A DNA stretch of 64,000 nt from contig NZ_RBZU01000008.1 of assembly GCF_003628125.1 (NCBI RefSeq), forward strand, positions 242,676 through 306,675. Reading direction: 5' to 3'. Below, piece after piece: positions 51,209 through 61,383 of the stretch; position 1 is the first letter of the stretch; each line of letters starts with the position of its first letter. The position numbers were made by a program, and so were the translations under genes. Origin of the DNA: Pararobbsia silviterrae. GTDB taxonomy: Bacteria; Pseudomonadota; Gammaproteobacteria; Burkholderiales; Burkholderiaceae. The notes beneath the pieces were generated by a model. That model was not told where the DNA came from. It did not search any database and saw nothing but the letters and a program-made list of their open reading frames with translations.

Positions 51209-52114
51209 ATGCAGCATGTCAAATGGCTCACGTCATTCGTGACCGTCGCCGAACACGCTTCGATACGCGAGGCCGCCGAACGGCTCCATCTCTCGTCGTC
51301 CGCGCTCAATCGCCAGATCCTCGATCTCGAGGGCGAACTCGGCACGCCGTTGTTCGAACGGCATGCGAGAGGGGTGCGGCTGAGCGCCGCCGGCGAGGCC
51401 TATCTCGTGTACGCGAAGCGCGCGTTACGCGAGGCCGAGGCCGTGCATGCGCATATCGACGCATTGAAGGGACTGCGGCGCGGGCATGTCGGCATCGCCG
51501 CCGTGGCCGCGATCGCCGATGAGCGGCTGATGGCGCTGATCGTCGAGTTTCAGCGGACGCATGCGCAGGTCGGGATCACGCTGACGGTGCTCGGTGCGGA
51601 ACAGGTCGTCGAAGCGGTCGTGCAGAACGACGCGGATCTCGGATTGACGTTCAATACCCCGGGCCAAAGCGACTTCCACGTGCTCGCAAGCACGCCCTAT
51701 TCGATTCACGCGATCGTGACCGAAGATCATCCGCTTGCGGCGCAGGACCGGGTTTCGATCGCGGCGCTTCACGCGTATCCGCTGGGTCTCGGCGATCGGA
51801 GCTGGGGCGGCCGGCGTTTGCTCGACGAATACCTGCATGCGTCGGGCATGCGTCTCGAGCCGCAGATCGTGTCGAATGCGTTCGAGGTGTTGGCGCAATT
51901 CGTCCGGCTGTCGTCGGGTGTCTGCCTGCAGATTCGCGCGGGGGCGCGCCGCGAGGCGATCGGTGGCGGCCTCGTCGCGCTTCCGGTCACGGAACTGCAG
52001 AAATACGCGCGCGTCATGACGCTCGGCAGCCTGCGAGGCCGCACTTTGCCGAGCGCAGCCGCGCGCTTCGCGGAGTGTGTTCAGACGGCGTGTTTTCCGA
52101 GCGAGCAGTCTTAG
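51209..52114 (+). CDS. LysR-family transcriptional regulator 2
   Basis: The 301-residue regulator has a clear N-terminal HTH (ASIREAAERLHLSSSALNRQILDLEGEL) and an effector domain starting near residue 90 (GHVGIAAVAAIADERLMALI). The start ATG at 51209 gives the usual LysR length. It follows the amidohydrolase gene in the same direction and could be its regulator. Relatives near pyrimidine or hydantoin catabolic genes are known, but the ligand is not readable. Confidence 0.9.
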   Translation: MQHVKWLTSFVTVAEHASIREAAERLHLSSSALNRQILDLEGELGTPLFERHARGVRLSAAGEAYLVYAKRALREAEAVHAHIDALKGLRRGHVGIAAVAAIADERLMALIVEFQRTHAQVGITLTVLGAEQVVEAVVQNDADLGLTFNTPGQSDFHVLASTPYSIHAIVTEDHPLAAQDRVSIAALHAYPLGLGDRSWGGRRLLDEYLHASGMRLEPQIVSNAFEVLAQFVRLSSGVCLQIRAGARREAIGGGLVALPVTELQKYARVMTLGSLRGRTLPSAAARFAECVQTACFPSEQS

Positions 52115-52200
52115 TGCGGCATCGGGGGCCGCGGTCTGGGTCCGCTTTTGGGGCTGCTTTCCCGATGTGCGTGTCGAGTCCGCGTTCTTGGCCCAATGTC

Positions 52201-52710
52201 TTAGCGTTTTTTCGACGCGGCTAATTCCGTCAGCACGCCAAGCGCCTGGACGACGGTCTGGCGCGCGGTGTCGATGACGATGCGTTCGCGGTTCCAGGGC
52301 TCGTATTCATGGGCGAGCACGCTTTTCCATGTCGGCAAGACCTGGCCCGCGATATCGGCCTGACGTGTCTCGACGCGACGCTGGTGCTTGACGAGATCCG
52401 AGCAGATCGTCTCGACCTCGATGACGGGCACGCCGACACGTTGGCCGATGTCGCGCCATGCGTCGCGCGTGACGCCGAGCGGGTTCACGCAATCCGCGAT
52501 GATCGTGAGACCGAGCCGCAGATTGTCTTCGGCGATCGCATAGGCCGCCGCGTAGCCTTCGGTTCCGGGTGTCTCGTCGACGCCGCGCGCGCGCAGGATC
52601 GCCTGCTCGATCGAATCGATGCGCAGGTGCACGCCGCCGAGTCCGCGCGCGATGCCGCGCGACAGGGTTGTTTTGCCGGTCCCGGGCAATCCGCCGATAA
52701 CGATCAACAT
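52201..52710 (-). CDS. Small P-loop kinase-like ATPase
   Basis: The 169-residue protein has a Walker A motif, GLPGTGKTT, at about 6-14, a [11 protein letters not shown] stretch after it, and the Walker-B-like TIIADCVNP. It resembles the AAA_33 group of small kinases that includes gluconate-kinase-like and chloramphenicol-phosphotransferase-like proteins. Substrate unknown. The ATG at 52710 has an AGGAAG site upstream. It is divergent from rdgC. Confidence 0.82.
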   Translation of the reverse strand: MLIVIGGLPGTGKTTLSRGIARGLGGVHLRIDSIEQAILRARGVDETPGTEGYAAAYAIAEDNLRLGLTIIADCVNPLGVTRDAWRDIGQRVGVPVIEVETICSDLVKHQRRVETRQADIAGQVLPTWKSVLAHEYEPWNRERIVIDTARQTVVQALGVLTELAASKKR

Positions 52711-52919
52711 GGTCGAGTCTTCCTTGTGCGCCGCGAACGCGCGGCGCGTCCAAATCCATACGGGCCGCACTATATCCCGACTTGGGGTTGCGTTCGCGAC
52801 AGCGGCGCGGCGCGCATGAAGTTTTTTCGCCTTGCGCCGTGTGCGTCCGCGTCGGGCACGCGATGCTGGCGGTCGCACCCTGCACGCGTATAGAATGCTG
52901 CGCTTTGCGTGCGCCTTCC

Positions 52920-53819
52920 ATGTGGTTCAAGAATCTTCAGCTTCATCGTCTTCCGGTTCCCTGGTCCGTGACGGCCGAGCGCATGCAGACGTGGCTCGCG
53001 CCGTTTGCTTTTACGCCCGCGGGCTCGATGGACATGCAGACGCAGGGTTGGGCGTCGCCGCGTGATAACGACGCGCTCGTGCATACCGTCAACGGTCAAA
53101 TGGTGCTCGTCTACCGCAGCGAGAAGAAATTGTTGCCGGCCACGGTCGTCAATCAGGTCACGCGCGCGCGTGCGCAGGAGATCGAGGAGCAGCAAGGGTA
53201 CAAGCCCGGGCGCAAGCAGTTGCGCGAACTCAAGGAGCGCGTGACCGACGAACTGATGCCGCGCGCGTTCGCGATCCGTCGCGATACGCGCGTCTGGATC
53301 GACGCCGAGCGCGGCTGGCTCGTGATCGACGCGGCGTCGCAGGCGCTCGCCGACGATATTCTTTCGCTGCTCGTCAAGTCGATCGATCAGATTCCGCTGG
53401 CGAGCGTGCGCACGGCGTCGTCGCCCGTCGCCGCGATGACGCGCTGGCTGCTGCCCGACGAGGCGCCCTACGGTTTCACGGTCGATCAGGATACCGAGCT
53501 GCGCACGATCGGCGAAGGCAATGCGACGGTCCGCTATTCAGGCCACGCGCTCGACGGAGAGGAAGTGCAGCGCCATCTGAAGGAAGGCAAGCAGTGCATG
53601 CGGCTCGCGCTGACATGGAACGATCGCGTGTCGTTCGTGCTCACGCCGTCGCTGACGATCAAGCGCGTCGTGCCGCTCGACGTGATCAAGGACATGTCGG
53701 ACCCGACGATCCAGGGCGAAGACGAAACGTTCGACGCGGACTTCGCGTTGATGACGGGCGAGTTGTCGAAGCTGTTCGGCGATCTCGTCGAAGCGCTCGG
53801 CGGCGAGGCGAAAATCTAG
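52920..53819 (+). CDS. rdgC: Recombination-associated protein RdgC
   Basis: The 299-residue protein matches RdgC throughout: [11 protein letters not shown] at the N-terminus, GWASPR near residue 42, [11 protein letters not shown], and [15 protein letters not shown] near the C-terminus. RdgC forms a dimeric ring round DNA and limits RecA action during replication and recombination. It is a lone gene with usual length. The start is fixed by the conserved N-terminus. Confidence 0.97.
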   Translation: MWFKNLQLHRLPVPWSVTAERMQTWLAPFAFTPAGSMDMQTQGWASPRDNDALVHTVNGQMVLVYRSEKKLLPATVVNQVTRARAQEIEEQQGYKPGRKQLRELKERVTDELMPRAFAIRRDTRVWIDAERGWLVIDAASQALADDILSLLVKSIDQIPLASVRTASSPVAAMTRWLLPDEAPYGFTVDQDTELRTIGEGNATVRYSGHALDGEEVQRHLKEGKQCMRLALTWNDRVSFVLTPSLTIKRVVPLDVIKDMSDPTIQGEDETFDADFALMTGELSKLFGDLVEALGGEAKI

Positions 53820-53932
53820 GCGGGCCGGCCTGCAGGCGACTTCGCGCACGTCGGCGGGATAGCGCGGAGCTGCGCGCGTCCGCGCGGATGCGCTGCGTTA
53901 AGGCATGTGATAGCGCCGCACGTTAGGGCACG

Positions 53933-54160
53933 TCACGGCGTGCCGCGGCGCTTCGCGCGCAACGGGTCGAGCAGCGGCTTGAGCCCGTTATGGTCGATTT
54001 CCTGCATGAGCGCGAGCAGTCGGCCGATTTCGCCCTTCGGGAAGCCTTCGCGCGCGAACCAGTTCAAATAGTGACCGGGTAAATCGGCAAGTACGCGTCC
54101 CTTGTACTTGCCGAACGGCATTTCAAGGCTGACGAGGCGTTCGAGGTCTTCAGGCTTCAT
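53933..54160 (-). CDS. DUF3820 family protein
   Basis: The 75-residue protein matches DUF3820 (MPFGKYKGRVLADLPGHYLNWFAREGFPKGEIGRLLALMQEI). Members are small, cytoplasmic, often described as putative quorum-sensing-regulated or nuclease-associated proteins, with no proven role. It is 26 bases downstream of the phosphoheptose isomerase gene on the same strand. Confidence 0.9.
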   Translation of the reverse strand: MKPEDLERLVSLEMPFGKYKGRVLADLPGHYLNWFAREGFPKGEIGRLLALMQEIDHNGLKPLLDPLRAKRRGTP

Positions 54161-54186
54161 CGGCGCATGCTGGGGCTCGACGACGC

Positions 54187-54804
54187 TCAGGCCGCGAGTT
54201 TCTCGACGAGCTGGATCAGCGTATGAATGATCTTGATGTGGATTTCCTGAACGCGATCCGCATAGCCGGCGTGTGCGACACGGATTTCGATATCGGCCAG
54301 GCCTTCGCGACCGATCGCGCCGCCGTCCTTGCCCGTGAGCGCGATGATCTTCATGCCGCCTTCGCGCGCGGCGCGCATCGCATGGATCACGTTCTTCGAA
54401 TTGCCCGATGTCGAGATCGCGAGCAGCACGTCGCCTGCGCGGCCGACGGCCTCGACATAGCGCGAGAAGATGAAATCGAAGCCGAAATCATTGCCGACGC
54501 ACGATACGTGACTCACGTCCGAGATCGCGATCGCGGGAAAGCCCTTGCGGTTTTCGCGAAAGCGTCCCGTCAGCTCCTCGGCGAAATGCATGGCGTCGCA
54601 GTGCGAACCGCCATTGCCGCACGACAGAACCTTGCCGCCGTGATCGAAGGCCGTCGCGAGCAAGCGCGCGGCATTGGCGATTTTCGCGAGTTGCGACGCA
54701 TCGTTCATGAAGCGTTCGAGCACGGACGCGGCCGTATCGAATTCGGCGCGGATTTCGCGGATCAGGCTTTCTTGCTGGTTCGCGTCGAGGGAAAGGTCGG
54801 TCAT
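54187..54804 (-). CDS. gmhA: SIS-domain phosphoheptose isomerase (GmhA-like)
   Basis: The 205-residue protein has a single SIS domain: [21 protein letters not shown] at 62-82 and STSGNSKNV near 131. Both are typical of sedoheptulose-7-phosphate isomerase, the first step of heptose synthesis for lipopolysaccharide. The conserved zinc/catalytic His and Glu positions around HFAEEL are intact. The C-terminal helix with [15 protein letters not shown] also fits. DiaA is a close relative and cannot be excluded from sequence alone. DUF3820 follows. Confidence 0.85.
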   Translation of the reverse strand: MTDLSLDANQQESLIREIRAEFDTAASVLERFMNDASQLAKIANAARLLATAFDHGGKVLSCGNGGSHCDAMHFAEELTGRFRENRKGFPAIAISDVSHVSCVGNDFGFDFIFSRYVEAVGRAGDVLLAISTSGNSKNVIHAMRAAREGGMKIIALTGKDGGAIGREGLADIEIRVAHAGYADRVQEIHIKIIHTLIQLVEKLAA

Positions 54805-54875
54805 GGAAGCTCCTGCGTCTGAGACGTCTCAGCGGACTGCGGAAAACAGCGATCTTAGCGCGGATTGCGCGCGCG

Positions 54876-56156
54876 CTAGCCGATCGCGAGGCTGACCGCG
54901 TGGATCAGCAGGCCGACGAGGCCGCCGACGATCGTGCCGTTCACGCGAATGAACTGCAGATCGCGGCCGATATTGAGTTCGACGTCGCGTACGAGCGTCT
55001 GGTCGTCCCACTCGCGGACCGTCGTCGAGATATGGCGCGCAATGCGCGCGCTGAGCTCGGGAGCGACATCGCGCATCGCTTCGTGCATATGCGTGTTGAT
55101 CGACGCACGCAGCACGGGATCGTCGCCGAGCGTGCGCGCGAACGAGGCCGCGGCCGACACGATCTTGGCGCGCAGCGTCGAATCGGGGCGTGCGATGTCC
55201 TCGCGCAGCCATGTCGTGAAGTCGTCCCAGAGACCGTTCACGTATTCGCGCAGTTCGGGGCGTTCGAGCCAGGCGCGCTTTTGATCGTCGATGCGTTGCT
55301 TGAACGAGGGATCGGACTGCAAGCGTTCGATGAAACGAGCGACGGCGCGGTCGAATGCCTGGCGCCGTTCATGTTCGGGATTCGCCGCGATATCGGCGAG
55401 CCAGGCGCCCGCGCCGCGCACGAGGCCGCCCGCGAACTTGAAGCCGAGGTCCTCGGCCTTGAGCCCGACGAAACCGAGCGCGCCGATCAGCGTCGGGTAT
55501 TCGTCGCCCGCGATCTGCACGATCTTGTCGGCGAGGGTTTTCTGGATTTCGGGCCGTTCGAGCCAGGCCGCGAGTTCGCCGAGCCCTTCGTCGAGCAGGC
55601 GCTGATGCCGGTTGTCCGCGGTCAGCGTCGCGAACAGGCTGCCGACGCCGCCCGCGAGATCGAAGCGCTCGGCGCGCGAGCGCAGCGTCGCGTAGAGCAC
55701 GGATTTCACGTGATCGTCGTCGATGAGTTCGAGCATCTGTCCCGTCGCGGCGATCGCTTTTTCGCCGAGCAGCGCGGCGTTGCGCGGCTCCGAAAGCCAC
55801 GATGCGAGACGTTGCGCGGGATCGAAGCTCACGACGTTGTCGACGAGGGCGTCGGTGCCGAGGAATTTATCGCGCACGAATGCCGCGAGGTTGTCGGCGA
55901 CGCGCGCCTTGTTCGCGGGCAGGATGGCCGTATGCGGGATCGGCAGGCCGAGCGGACGCCGGAACAGAGCGACGACGGCAAACCAGTCGGCGAGCGCGCC
56001 GACCATCGCCGCTTCCGAGAAGGCCGCGAGCCAGGCCCACGCGCCTGCGTCGTGATGCGACTTGGCGAGCGCGAAGAGACCCGCCGAGACGACGAGCAAA
56101 CCGGTCGCGACGGTCTTCATGCGGTTCAGGGCGGTGCGCTTGTCGGGGGCTTCCAT
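54876..56156 (-). CDS. DUF445 membrane protein
   Basis: The 426-residue protein has two membrane helices near the N-terminus (ATGLLVVSAGLFALA and AMVGALADWFAVVALF), the DUF445 hallmark ALADWFAVVALFRRPLG, a long soluble helical region, and a final membrane helix (TIVGGLVGLLIHAVSLAIG). Function unknown in bacteria; the family is YjiN-like. The start at 56156 precedes the conserved region. It lies upstream of gmhA on the same strand with about 70 bases between. Confidence 0.9.
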   Translation of the reverse strand: MEAPDKRTALNRMKTVATGLLVVSAGLFALAKSHHDAGAWAWLAAFSEAAMVGALADWFAVVALFRRPLGLPIPHTAILPANKARVADNLAAFVRDKFLGTDALVDNVVSFDPAQRLASWLSEPRNAALLGEKAIAATGQMLELIDDDHVKSVLYATLRSRAERFDLAGGVGSLFATLTADNRHQRLLDEGLGELAAWLERPEIQKTLADKIVQIAGDEYPTLIGALGFVGLKAEDLGFKFAGGLVRGAGAWLADIAANPEHERRQAFDRAVARFIERLQSDPSFKQRIDDQKRAWLERPELREYVNGLWDDFTTWLREDIARPDSTLRAKIVSAAASFARTLGDDPVLRASINTHMHEAMRDVAPELSARIARHISTTVREWDDQTLVRDVELNIGRDLQFIRVNGTIVGGLVGLLIHAVSLAIG

Positions 56157-56734
56157 GAGGGGATGGGTATTTTCGAAGACGCGTATTGTCGTCGATTTCG
56201 GGCCGGCGGCACGGAAACGGGGTGCGAACCGCGTGTCGAGTATGTGTCGGATGCGTGTCGTCGGCGAGTATGCGGGTGCGCGCGAATGACGACCTTCGAG
56301 GTAATTGGCCGGCCGCGCGCGCGGTCCTACGATACGTTCAACGATGAGGATGCAAGCGCGGAAGCGATGTGCAACGCGCGTTGGCCGATTCTCCGGGCAG
56401 TTGGAGAATCGAGCAACGATCGTGCAGATTCGGGTATTCACTCAGGTCCGTCGAGCCCCTACGATAGGAACCGTGCTGATACCCGATGCTTCGCCGGCAG
56501 CGAAGCACGTATCGGAGACCGGACCGCAGACGTCCATAGAGGGCACGTGCCCGCGATGCTGCGCGTACCGCTGATTGCCTGACTCCTTCTCGTTCGGTGT
56601 GCCGCTTGCGCGGCGGATCCGACGACGACTGACTTTTGATGACACCCGGCCGTTCCCGGTTGCGTTCGCGCAAACCCGGGCGGGAGAAGGCTTGCCTTCC
56701 CGGGATCGCAGACTTATCGACACGAGGTATCGAG
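56157..56734. other. Gene-free stretch between DUF445 and LysR 3
   Basis: About 580 bases without a supported gene separate divergent genes. A 7-bp hairpin (GCTTCGC, CGGCA, GCGAAGC) is at 56488-56506. The sequence has more even base composition than its flanks. It probably contains both promoters, but I cannot place them. Confidence 0.45.
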
Positions 56735-57745
56735 ATGATCGATCGTATTCACGCGATGAGGACGTTTATTCGAATTGTCGACAGCAATAGTTTCGTGCGG
56801 GCGGCGGAATCGATGGGGATGCCGCGTGCGCGCGTGACGACGCTGATGCAGGAACTCGAGGCGCTGCTTGGCGTGCAGTTGCTGTTGCGCACGACGCGCA
56901 GGCTCAGCCTCACGATCGAGGGGGCCGCGTATTACGAGCGGTGCCAGCGCATTCTGGCCGATCTCGACGAGATGGAGGCCGAACTGCGCGGCAGCACGGA
57001 CAACATCCGCGGCTTGCTTCGCGTCGAGATGCCGAGCGCGGTGGCGACTGCGCTCGTGTTGCCCGCGCTCGGCGAATTCCATGCGCGGCATCCGCTGATC
57101 GAAGTCGCGATCGGCTTCAGCAGCCGCCAGGTCGATCTCGTCGGCGACGGCGTGGATTGCAGCATCGAACTCGGCGAGTTGCCGGATTCGGGCCTCGCGG
57201 CGCGCAGGCTCGGCACGCTCGAACATGTGACGTGCGCAAGCCCCGCGTATCTTGCGCGGCGCGGCGTGCCCGCGACGCTCGACGAGCTGCGCGATCACGT
57301 GGCGGTGCAGTGCGGAGTGCAAGCGGGACGTCGCGCCGGCTTCGATTTCGAGGTCGGGGAGGAGACGGTCGAGGTCAAGCTCGACGGGTTCGTCCAGGTG
57401 TCCGAGGATCACGCGTATTTGACGTGCGGACTGCAGGGGCTCGGCTTGATCCAGCCGACGCGGCTCGCGGCCGAACCGTATCTGCGCTCGGGACAGTTGC
57501 GCGAGGTGCTCACGGCATGGTCGCCCGCGTCGACGCCGGTGAGTGTGACGTATGTCAAGAGCCGGCAGGTGTCGCCGCGTGTGCGCGTGTTCGTCGATTG
57601 GCTCGTCGAAGTGTTCGAGCGTCATGCGCAGGACGCGAGCGCACGGACCGTGTTCGGCAATACGATCGCTTCGCTGACGGCTTCGGCGAAGGCGACCGTC
57701 GCGCGCAGGGCGCAGAACGATCCCGAACTCGAGATGCATGCATGA
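56735..57745 (+). CDS. LysR-family transcriptional regulator 3
   Basis: The 336-residue regulator has an HTH at about residues 18-40 (FVRAAESMGMPRARVTTLMQELE) and an effector domain starting near residue 90 (GLLRVEMPSAVATALVLPALGEFH). It is slightly longer than usual because of a hydrophilic C-terminal extension (after EVFERHAQ). A GAGG site precedes the ATG. The divergent or downstream target is not evident. Confidence 0.9.
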   Translation: MIDRIHAMRTFIRIVDSNSFVRAAESMGMPRARVTTLMQELEALLGVQLLLRTTRRLSLTIEGAAYYERCQRILADLDEMEAELRGSTDNIRGLLRVEMPSAVATALVLPALGEFHARHPLIEVAIGFSSRQVDLVGDGVDCSIELGELPDSGLAARRLGTLEHVTCASPAYLARRGVPATLDELRDHVAVQCGVQAGRRAGFDFEVGEETVEVKLDGFVQVSEDHAYLTCGLQGLGLIQPTRLAAEPYLRSGQLREVLTAWSPASTPVSVTYVKSRQVSPRVRVFVDWLVEVFERHAQDASARTVFGNTIASLTASAKATVARRAQNDPELEMHA

Positions 57746-57857
57746 GGGATGTCGAGACGAGGATGCGGCATTAGGGGGGGGCGGTTATCGGGACCGTAGG
57801 GTCTCATTTCGGCCGTGCCCGAAGTGTGCGAGCCGCCGGCATGAGAAGATCGCCGCC

Positions 57858-58565
57858 ATGGACGCTTCGATTCAACCCAATCTCGACGATGCCTTGGCGG
57901 CGCTCGGTGCCGTGCTGGCCGAACCCGCGCGTGCGCGCATGCTGTGCGCGTTGATGGATGGGCGCGCGCATACGGCGACCGAGCTTTCCCTGGTGGCCGG
58001 CATCAGTCCATCGACGGCGAGCGCGCACTTGTCGCGGTTGCAGGACAGCGTATGGATTCGCTGCATTCCGCAGGGCCGTCATCGCTATTACGCGCTCGCC
58101 GACGACGAGATCGCCGCGTTGATCGAGACGCTGCTCGGCGCTGCGCAGCGCCGTATGCCTTCGATTCGTTCGACGACACCCGAGCCACTCCGGCATGCGC
58201 GCACCTGCTATCACCACGCGGCGGGCGCATTCGCGGTCGATCTTCATGATCGGATGATGGCGCGCGCGTGGCTCGTGCCGATGGCGGAAGGCTATGCGTT
58301 GTCGGATGCGGGACGCGCCGCGTTTGCGCGACTCGGACTCGATGCGGATACGTTGCGTGCGCGGGCGCGCGGCAAGCGTCATGTCGCCAAGTCCTGTCTG
58401 GACTGGAGCGAGCGGCGGCCGCATCTGGGGGGCGTGCTCGGTGCTGCCTTGCTCGATCTCATGATCGACAAGCATTGGGTGATTCGCGACCTCGACTCGC
58501 GTGCGCTGACGGTCACCGCACGCGGACAACGTGCGCTCGACGCGTGGCTCGCACAATCCGACTAG
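57858..58565 (+). CDS. ArsR-family transcriptional regulator
   Basis: The 235-residue protein has an N-terminal ArsR winged helix (ARMLCALMDGRAHTATELSLVAGISPSTASAHLSRL) and a roughly 130-residue C-terminal extension. It is longer than metal-sensing ArsR proteins and lacks obvious cysteine metal ligands in the recognition helix. Such long forms often bind small organic ligands or act as a regulator of an MFS transporter. Target unknown. Confidence 0.88.
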   Translation: MDASIQPNLDDALAALGAVLAEPARARMLCALMDGRAHTATELSLVAGISPSTASAHLSRLQDSVWIRCIPQGRHRYYALADDEIAALIETLLGAAQRRMPSIRSTTPEPLRHARTCYHHAAGAFAVDLHDRMMARAWLVPMAEGYALSDAGRAAFARLGLDADTLRARARGKRHVAKSCLDWSERRPHLGGVLGAALLDLMIDKHWVIRDLDSRALTVTARGQRALDAWLAQSD

Positions 58566-58860
58566 CGATCGGTAAGCGGCACCTTCGGGCGCGTCGTACG
58601 CCGGTGTATTGACGCGATGTGCAAGCGTCGATTTCTTAAGTGATTTTCTGCGTGTCTCTTCTGCATTTCTTTTTTTGCGTTCCGCACGAAAGTACCGGGT
58701 GTGTGAACGCTTAGTAAAGCGTATCGATCGTCCCGCCGAACCGTTGACGCTTCATTCAAGTCAGCGGTCGTCCCGTAGGCCACGTATCGCCGGGAGCCCG
58801 CGCCCGCTCGCGCTTTTGGGAAAACGCGTACCATGGCCGCATCGTGTTCGAGAGGTTTGC

Positions 58861-59796
58861 ATGATGAGCGACCGGTCAGCCGCGCGTGCGGATTTCGCGC
58901 CCCTTTCTTCAGACGTACCGGTCGTGACCGGCGAGGCCGCGCTTGACGCGCTCGTCGCGTTTTTCGATCGGCATGCCCGGGTTTTCGTGCTTGGCGGCGC
59001 GGGTGTCAGCACGGCGTCGGGCATTCCCGACTATCGTGACGAACACGGTCAGCGCAAAGGGCGCGATCCGATTTTGCTGCAGGACTTCTTGAAATCGGAG
59101 CTCGCGCGCAAGCGATATTGGGCGCGCAATATGATCGGCTGGCCGACCGTGCGGCAGGCGCGGCCCAACGCCGCGCATCGCGCACTTGCCGAATTGGGGG
59201 CGATGGGCCGCATCGAGCGGCTTGTGACGCAGAATGTCGACGGGCTGCATCGTGCCGCGGGCAGTGAGCATGTCATCGAATTGCACGGCAATATCGCTGA
59301 CGTCATTTGCATGACGTGCGGGCATCGCCATGCGCGTGATGCGATTCAGGTTCGGCTTGAAGCCGAGAATCCCGACTGGCTCGCGATGGAGGCCGTGCCG
59401 TTGCCCGATGGCGATGCGCGGCTGGAATCGGCGCGATTCGACCGTTTCCGCGCGCCCGCATGCGAATGTTGCGGCGGCGTCATCAAACCCGATGTGGTGT
59501 TTTTTGGCGAAGGCGTGCCGCGGGCGCGTGTTGAAGATGCGATGGCTTCGCTTGCGCGCGCGGACGCGATGCTCGTCGTCGGTTCGTCGCTCATGGTGTA
59601 CTCGGGATTCCGCTTTTGCGAGCAGGCCGCGCGAGCGGGGACGCCGATTGTCGCGATCAATATCGGGCGTACGCGCGCCGATGGTCTGTTGTCGCTGAAG
59701 ATTCCGGAATCGCTCGTGGAGATCTTGCCGGCGCTGGTCGAGCGGTTGGGTGCCTCGGCGTCCGTGCCGGCTGCGACGGACGCGTCATGCGCGTGA
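58861..59796 (+). CDS. NAD-dependent protein deacetylase (sirtuin)
   Basis: The 311-residue enzyme has all sirtuin features: GGAGVSTASGIPDYRD at 45-60, TQNVDGLH at 123-130, catalytic His142 in ELHG, zinc cysteines CMTC at 150-153 and CECC later, and VVFFGEGVP. It removes acyl groups from lysines of cytoplasmic proteins using NAD. The sequence has the compact class II/bacterial pattern. GAGAGG precedes two adjacent ATG codons at 58861 and 58864. Confidence 0.93.
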   Translation: MMSDRSAARADFAPLSSDVPVVTGEAALDALVAFFDRHARVFVLGGAGVSTASGIPDYRDEHGQRKGRDPILLQDFLKSELARKRYWARNMIGWPTVRQARPNAAHRALAELGAMGRIERLVTQNVDGLHRAAGSEHVIELHGNIADVICMTCGHRHARDAIQVRLEAENPDWLAMEAVPLPDGDARLESARFDRFRAPACECCGGVIKPDVVFFGEGVPRARVEDAMASLARADAMLVVGSSLMVYSGFRFCEQAARAGTPIVAINIGRTRADGLLSLKIPESLVEILPALVERLGASASVPAATDASCA

Positions 59797-60108
59797 CGTG
59801 GACCTAGATGGAGTACTCGGTTTGCCCGAATAGATTCGTACGAGGTATGCACTATGATGTCGCGACGCTTCGGGCGATGCTGCGCCGGGGTGGAGTCCGC
59901 GTTCAGGCGCGCGGCGGGCGCGCTGCTATCATCGCGGGTCTGCGACGGTTTGCGCGACAGCGTGCAAAGGGAGGCGTCGCGAAGATGGCATGCTGAAGCG
60001 CGCCGTTCATCCTTACGTATTGAAAGAAAAAAGCATGCGACGCGTCGCCTTAAGCCGGACGACTGGGCGGATGGCCAACCCCTTGACGCTGACTGAACGC
60101 AGATAAAA
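59797..60108. other. Gene-free stretch between sirtuin and PAS-GGDEF genes
   Basis: The 312 bases hold a short open frame (59808-59996) with no recognisable product. The final 40 bases include CCTTGACGC and an A-rich run just before the GGDEF start codon, possibly part of its promoter. Nothing else stands out. Confidence 0.45.
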
Positions 60109-61383
60109 ATGACTGAAGATTCCGCATACGGTTATTTGCTTGAATCGCTGCCTGCGGCGGTCATTGTCGCGACCGACGGCAATATCGCGCTCGCGAATCG
60201 GGCTGCGCGCCGCTTGCTGGAAGCCGATCCGGGTGTGGAGGGGTGGGCGTGCAGCGAGCTGGTTGGCTTGCCGGTGATTCAGTTTGTCCATGAGCTTGAT
60301 CAATTTCATTCCGTGAGTCGTATGCGGCGTTCGGCGATGAGTACGACGCCGAATGCGCCGATCGAGCTGCGTGTGCGCACGTGCCGCGAGAATTTGCGGG
60401 TCGTGTTGGTGACGAGCGTATCGATTCGATTCGAGGGGAAGGACGGGGTGCTCATTTCGGCGCTCGAAGTCGGGCGTGGCGATGCGATCGGCGATCGGTT
60501 GCGCCGCAGCGAGGAGCATTTCCGGCGGCTTTTCGAGAACATGCAGGACGTGTATTACCGGACCGATGCGAACGGCATCGTACAGATGGTCGGGCCCGGT
60601 GTGCGGCGTGTGATCGGGTATGAGCCTGAGGAAGTGGTCGGGCGCGACGCGGCGGCGTGGTATCCGAACACGGCGGACCGGGATGCGTTCAAGCAGGCGA
60701 TTCGGACGTACGGCGAGGTGTCGGATTTTCCGGGGCAGATGGTCTGCAAGGATGGACGCATCATCGATATCTCAATCAGCAGCACGGCGCTGTATGACGA
60801 GGATGGGCGTTTTGCGGGTGTCGAAGGGATTTATCGCGACGTAACCGAGCGTAAGGATCTTGAGCGTGAATTGCGGCGTCTTGCGAGCATCGATTCGTTG
60901 ACGCAGATCCTGAATCGGCGCGCGTTTATCGAAGCCGCGCAAACGCGGCTTGATTCGCCGGACGCGTCGTGCGATCTCACGTTGTTGCTGCTTGATATTG
61001 ATTACTTCAAGTCGATCAACGACCAATATGGTCATGCGACGGGTGATCAGGTGCTCGTGAGGTTTGCCGATGTGGTGTCGTCGCAGATCCGGGAGACGGA
61101 TTTGTTCGGGCGGCTGGGTGGCGAGGAGTTTGCGATAGTTGTGAGTCATACGCGGCCCGAGCATGTGAGGGAGCTCGTATCGCGCGTGCTTGAAGCGGTA
61201 CGTGCGATTCGTCTGGATGGCGGGGTGTCGCGGTCGTCGCGTGGCGTGACGGTGAGTATCGGCGCTGCGCTGCGCGCACCCGATGATCATCGCGTCGAGC
61301 AACTGCTCGATCGGGCCGATCGCGCGCTTTATCAGGCGAAGCACGGGGGGCGGGATCGGGTGTTCTGGGAGATGACGGCGTAG
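60109..61383 (+). CDS. PAS-GGDEF diguanylate cyclase
   Basis: The 424-residue protein has two PAS-like segments (about 1-120 and 135-250, the second with YYRTDANGIVQMVGPGVRRVIGYEPEEVVGRD) and a C-terminal GGDEF domain from about 260. The active-site motif GGEEF is at 337-341 and the inhibitory I-site RETD is at 328-331, the correct five residues ahead. No membrane helix is seen, so it is a soluble sensor making cyclic di-GMP with likely product inhibition. It converges on the decayed cdiA tail. Confidence 0.93.
   Translation: MTEDSAYGYLLESLPAAVIVATDGNIALANRAARRLLEADPGVEGWACSELVGLPVIQFVHELDQFHSVSRMRRSAMSTTPNAPIELRVRTCRENLRVVLVTSVSIRFEGKDGVLISALEVGRGDAIGDRLRRSEEHFRRLFENMQDVYYRTDANGIVQMVGPGVRRVIGYEPEEVVGRDAAAWYPNTADRDAFKQAIRTYGEVSDFPGQMVCKDGRIIDISISSTALYDEDGRFAGVEGIYRDVTERKDLERELRRLASIDSLTQILNRRAFIEAAQTRLDSPDASCDLTLLLLDIDYFKSINDQYGHATGDQVLVRFADVVSSQIRETDLFGRLGGEEFAIVVSHTRPEHVRELVSRVLEAVRAIRLDGGVSRSSRGVTVSIGAALRAPDDHRVEQLLDRADRALYQAKHGGRDRVFWEMTA

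Noticed and set aside
59808..59996. 62-residue open frame after the sirtuin gene
   Set aside because: Short, Arg-rich, no family, and no good ribosome site.
61016..61383. Extension of the decayed cdiA tail into the GGDEF gene on the minus strand
   Set aside because: This part is the reverse strand of the well-supported GGDEF domain, so the toxin frame there is not real.
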